Below, one piece after another: positions 22,412-24,813 of a stretch of DNA of 24,813 nt. Source of the stretch: CAZUSP01 sp964623505 (GTDB taxonomy: Bacteria; Patescibacteriota; Minisyncoccia; Minisyncoccales; UBA1441); assembly GCA_964623505.1 (NCBI GenBank), contig CAZUSP010000007.1, positions 1 to 24,813 of the forward strand. The letters run 5' to 3'. Every line of letters starts with the position of its first letter. The first letter of the stretch is position 1. The notes beneath the pieces were generated by a model, which was not told the DNA's origin, did not search any database, and saw only the letters and a program-made list of their open reading frames with translations. The translations under genes and the position numbers were made by a program.

Positions 22412-22809
22412 CGGAGATAAAAGTAACGGCCAAATTAAGTCGATTACGGATCGCTCCGCGGAAAGTTAGATTGGTCGCTGATCTGATTCGCCGCAAATCG
22501 GTGGAAGAAGCCCGCCAAATATTGAAGTTTGCCGTTAAGGCGCCGGCCAAACCAATGACTAAGCTACTGGATTCGGCCGTGGCCAACGCTCGTCACAATT
22601 TCAAGCTTGAACCGGAAAATCTGGTTGTCGGCCAGATAACGGTTGACGAGGGGCCAATGTTTAAGAGATTCCGGGCCGAGTCAAGGGGGCGGACGGTGTC
22701 TATTCAGAAAAAGACCGCCCATATTACCATGGTTTTGTCCGGCCAAATAACGACCAAGAAAAAGGTTCGGGCGGAAAAAGTCAGAAGATCGGCCAAAAAA
22801 ACAAAATAA
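22408..22809 (+). CDS. rplV: 50S ribosomal protein L22
   Basis: Tunnel-lining protein. LSRLRIAPRKVRLVADLIR and KLLDSAVANARHNFKLEPEN are family segments, and the beta hairpin GPMFKRFRAESRGRTVSIQK reaches into the exit tunnel. At 133 residues it has a basic C-terminal tail (KVRAEKVRRSAKKTK) beyond the usual 110. It overlaps rpsS by ATGA. Confidence 0.96.
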   Translation: MTEIKVTAKLSRLRIAPRKVRLVADLIRRKSVEEARQILKFAVKAPAKPMTKLLDSAVANARHNFKLEPENLVVGQITVDEGPMFKRFRAESRGRTVSIQKKTAHITMVLSGQITTKKKVRAEKVRRSAKKTK

Positions 22810-22812
22810 AAT

Positions 22813-23478
22813 ATGTCGCACAAAGTTCACCCGAAAGCTTTTCGGATCAGATGGATGAAAGACTGGGACAGCCAGGGATTTTATGAGAAAAATCAATCTC
22901 GTTTTTTACGAGAAGAGTTGGCCTTGCGCCGGCTTTTGGCCAAAGAACTGATGTCGGCCGGCGTGGCTAATATTAAAATAATTCGTTCGGGACGGGAGGA
23001 GATGAAGATCGTTATTTATACTGCCAGGCCGGGTTTAGTCATTGGCCGGGGCGGAGAAAAGGTGGAAGAGCTTAAGATGAAGATATTGAAGACGATGAAA
23101 AAGATGACCCGGGACCCGATGAAGATCCAGATTCAGATCGAAGAGATCAAAAATCCCTGGACCTCAGCGGCGCTGACCGGGCAGTGGGTTGCCCAGGAGC
23201 TTGAGAAAAGAGTTCGTTTTCGTCGAGCTGTTACCCAGGCTTTGCAGAAAGTGATAGAGACCAGGGAAGCGAAAGGAGTCCGCATTATGGTCTCGGGGCG
23301 GCTTGATGGGTCCGAGATCGCCCGCCAAGAAACTATGCACGAAGGCCAGATGCCTCGGCAAACCATCCGGGCCGATATCGATTACGCTTTGGCGGAAGCC
23401 CGCTGCACTTATGGAACTATCGGCGTCAAGGTTTGGATATATCTTGGAGAGAAACCAGAAGAGAAAATTGAAGAATAA
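22813..23478 (+). CDS. rpsC: 30S ribosomal protein S3
   Basis: Small-subunit mRNA-entry protein. It begins MSHKVHPKAFRIRWMKDWDS; the KH domain has the GXXG-type loop in GLVIGRGGEKVEELK; the C-terminal domain shows GVRIMVSGRLDGSEIARQE and the end GVKVWIYLGEK. It has 221 residues, normal. It lies three bases after rplV. Confidence 0.97.
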   Translation: MSHKVHPKAFRIRWMKDWDSQGFYEKNQSRFLREELALRRLLAKELMSAGVANIKIIRSGREEMKIVIYTARPGLVIGRGGEKVEELKMKILKTMKKMTRDPMKIQIQIEEIKNPWTSAALTGQWVAQELEKRVRFRRAVTQALQKVIETREAKGVRIMVSGRLDGSEIARQETMHEGQMPRQTIRADIDYALAEARCTYGTIGVKVWIYLGEKPEEKIEE

Positions 23479-23480
23479 TC

Positions 23481-23891
23481 ATGCTTGTTCCGAAAAAGGT
23501 AAAACATCGCAAGTGGCATAAGGGAAGAACCAGAGGGGTGGCTCGAAGAGGCACCGAGCTTAATTTTGGCAGCTATGGCCTGAAGGCCATGAGTGCTCGC
23601 TGGATCACCTCTCGGCAGCTGGAAGCAGCTCGCCGGGCTATTATTCGTTATTTGAAGAAAGGCGGCAAGGTCTGGCTTCGGGTTTTCCCTGATAAGCCGG
23701 TGACTTTCAAAGGAGTGGAGGTGGGGATGGGCGGCGGCAAAGGCGATGTTGACCATTATGTGGTGCCGATGAAGCCGGGCCGAATAATTTTTGAGGTGGA
23801 TGGATTGAACGAAGACACTGCCCGAAAGGCCCTGGATAATGCTGCTCATAAACTTCCGGTCAAAACTAAATTTATTAAAAGAGAGTCATGA
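23481..23891 (+). CDS. rplP: 50S ribosomal protein L16
   Basis: Binds near the A-site tRNA elbow. MLVPKKVKHRKWHKGR is the family start and KPGRIIFEVDG ... LDNAAHKLPVKTKFI the end. The loop usually RMGKGKG reads VGMGGGKGDVDHYV, so the arginine hydroxylated by RoxA/YcfD in E. coli is Gly. It has 136 residues, normal, and overlaps rpmC by ATGA. Confidence 0.96.
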   Translation: MLVPKKVKHRKWHKGRTRGVARRGTELNFGSYGLKAMSARWITSRQLEAARRAIIRYLKKGGKVWLRVFPDKPVTFKGVEVGMGGGKGDVDHYVVPMKPGRIIFEVDGLNEDTARKALDNAAHKLPVKTKFIKRES

Positions 23892-24079
23892 AAACAGGGG
23901 AGTTGAAGAATAAAAAAGAGAAAGAACTGCACACTATTTTAAAAGAAAGGCGGGCTCAGTTGAGAGAGTTGAAGTTCAAGGCAGCCAGTGGAAGGCTGGC
24001 CGACAATCACTCCATTAACAAGGCCAAGAAGGAGATTGCTCGCCTTTTGACCATTTTGAAAGAAAAAAACCATGTCTAA
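23888..24079 (+). CDS. rpmC: 50S ribosomal protein L29
   Basis: Small helical protein at the exit tunnel. LKNKKEKELHTILKERRAQL and RELKFKAASGRLADNHSI are the two-helix L29 pattern (the family has LRFQ-A-GQL-N in place of LKFKAASGRLADN). It has 63 residues, normal. It overlaps both neighbours. Confidence 0.93.
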   Translation: MKTGELKNKKEKELHTILKERRAQLRELKFKAASGRLADNHSINKAKKEIARLLTILKEKNHV

Positions 24080-24308
24080 GAAGATATTAAACGGAGTAGT
24101 GGTTTCAGACAAAATGACCGGCACGGTCGTGGTTTTGGTTGAAACCCTGAAAGAGCATCCGCATTATCGGAAAAGATATCGGACCCATAAAAAATATTTT
24201 GCCGATAATCCGGAAAATAAGTTTAAAGTCGGCGATAAGGTGGCGATTCAAGAGTGTCGGCCGTTAAGCCGCCGAAAGCGCTGGCGCATCGTTAAAAAAG
24301 AATCATGA
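24072..24308 (+). CDS. rpsQ: 30S ribosomal protein S17
   Basis: Primary 16S-binding protein. GVVVSDKMTGTVVVLVE, HPHYRKRYRTHKKYFADNP and GDKVAIQECRPLSRRKRWRI are universal S17 segments. It has 78 residues. The start lies eight bases inside rpmC, a tight overlap. Confidence 0.96.
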   Translation: MSKKILNGVVVSDKMTGTVVVLVETLKEHPHYRKRYRTHKKYFADNPENKFKVGDKVAIQECRPLSRRKRWRIVKKES

Positions 24309-24673
24309 TCCAGGTTCAAACCAGATTAACAATTGCTGATAACAGCGGGGCCAAAGAAGTTCAATGCATCAGAGTGCCGGGCGGGACGGGTCGCCGCTAT
24401 GCTCGAATTGGCGATATCATCACGGTTGTGGTGAAAAAAGCTGAACCCCGGAAAGAAACCAAAATGCATGAGGTGGTCAAGGCGGTGGTGGTCAGGCAGA
24501 AAAAGCCCTACCGTCGACCGGATGGCAGTTATGTTTCTTTCAGTGACAACGCCGCTGTTATCTTGGCCAAAGAAAAAGAACCAAGAGGTCAGCGCATCTT
24601 CGGTCCGATCCCAAAAGAGCTTCGGGAAAAGGGATTCGCTCGGATCTATTCTTTAGCCCAAGAAGTAGTATGA
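24305..24673 (+). CDS. rplN: 50S ribosomal protein L14
   Basis: Intersubunit-bridge protein. MIQVQTRLTIADNSGAKEVQ is the universal start; VVRQKKPYRRPDGSYVSFSD and FGPIPKELREKGFARIYSLA the conserved later parts. At 122 residues it is exactly the family length. It overlaps rpsQ and rplX by four bases each. Confidence 0.97.
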   Translation: MIQVQTRLTIADNSGAKEVQCIRVPGGTGRRYARIGDIITVVVKKAEPRKETKMHEVVKAVVVRQKKPYRRPDGSYVSFSDNAAVILAKEKEPRGQRIFGPIPKELREKGFARIYSLAQEVV

Positions 24674-24813
24674 AAATCAGGCAAAAAGACAATGTTTTAT
24701 TGATCGGCGGAAGAGATCGCGGCCGGAAGGGGCGGGTGCTCAAGGTTTTGAGCAAAAAAGACAGAGTCGTGGTTGAGGGCGTTCGAATGACTAAAAAAAG
24801 GATCAAGCCCCGT
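24670..24813 (+). CDS. rplX: 50S ribosomal protein L24, 5' part
   Basis: The first 48 codons, cut by the window end. MKIRQKDNVLLIGGRDRGRK followed by GRVLKVLSKKDRVVVEG and a further VRMTKKRIKPR is the KOW domain of L24. It continues the standard S10 order after rplN (ATGA overlap). Confidence 0.93.
   Translation, partial: MKIRQKDNVLLIGGRDRGRKGRVLKVLSKKDRVVVEGVRMTKKRIKPR

Overview
The window reads as a chromosomal segment of a Candidate Phyla Radiation (Patescibacteria) bacterium, probably Parcubacteria-like. The case rests on a long-form nucleoside diphosphate kinase, a divergent EF-P with no lysine at its tip, a serine-recombinase remnant of the CPR type, short dense operons with many ATGA overlaps, and complete str and S10 operons placed end to end. 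UGA ends many genes, so the UGA-to-Gly codes of Gracilibacteria/SR1 are unlikely. The class-level placement is inference. An internal run of 10 N (21989-21998) shows this is a draft assembly.

Left part (1-6362): the 3' end of a ComEC-like gene, ndk, then a consensus promoter followed exactly at its predicted start by a long rod-like hairpin (861-999, possible 6S-like RNA or leader). Next come a cysteine desulfurase and a NifU-like scaffold whose second domain has lost its cysteines. A 530-base stretch with hairpins and a decayed winged-helix gene leads to a small sigma-70 gene that has its own promoter inside an inverted repeat, a near-perfect Shine-Dalgarno and a terminator. A lipid/diacylglycerol-type kinase and tRNA-guanine transglycosylase follow.

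Middle part (6363-13817), visibly more A+T rich: mnmA, an EF-P with Gln at the modification site, a HIT protein, two coiled-coil proteins of unknown function, and on the minus strand a two-gene operon that is the most unusual item here. In it a 530-residue protein fuses a degenerate RibB-type (3,4-dihydroxy-2-butanone-4-phosphate synthase) domain to a thiamine-diphosphate E1-alpha subunit, and the E1-beta gene follows with a 14-base overlap. No E2 or E3 gene is visible. This block ends at a decayed serine recombinase abutting the 3' end of tRNA-Pro(GGG), which suggests an old integrated island.

Right part (13829-24813): an L28 gene with an apparent frameshift, an M50 site-2-type protease whose 3' end encodes a terminator, a strong extended -10 promoter, and then rpsL-rpsG-fusA-(small Phd-like ORF)-tuf-rpsJ-rplC-rplD-rplW-rplB-rpsS-rplV-rpsC-rplP-rpmC-rpsQ-rplN-rplX, with rplX cut by the window end. 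A second promoter and a possible nine-codon leader peptide sit in front of tuf.

Most of the window is translation (ribosomal proteins, EF-G, EF-Tu, EF-P, tRNA modification by Tgt and MnmA) and Fe-S assembly. The novelty lies in the RibB-E1 operon, the structured RNAs, the Cys-less NifU-like protein and the lineage-specific substitutions in otherwise universal proteins.
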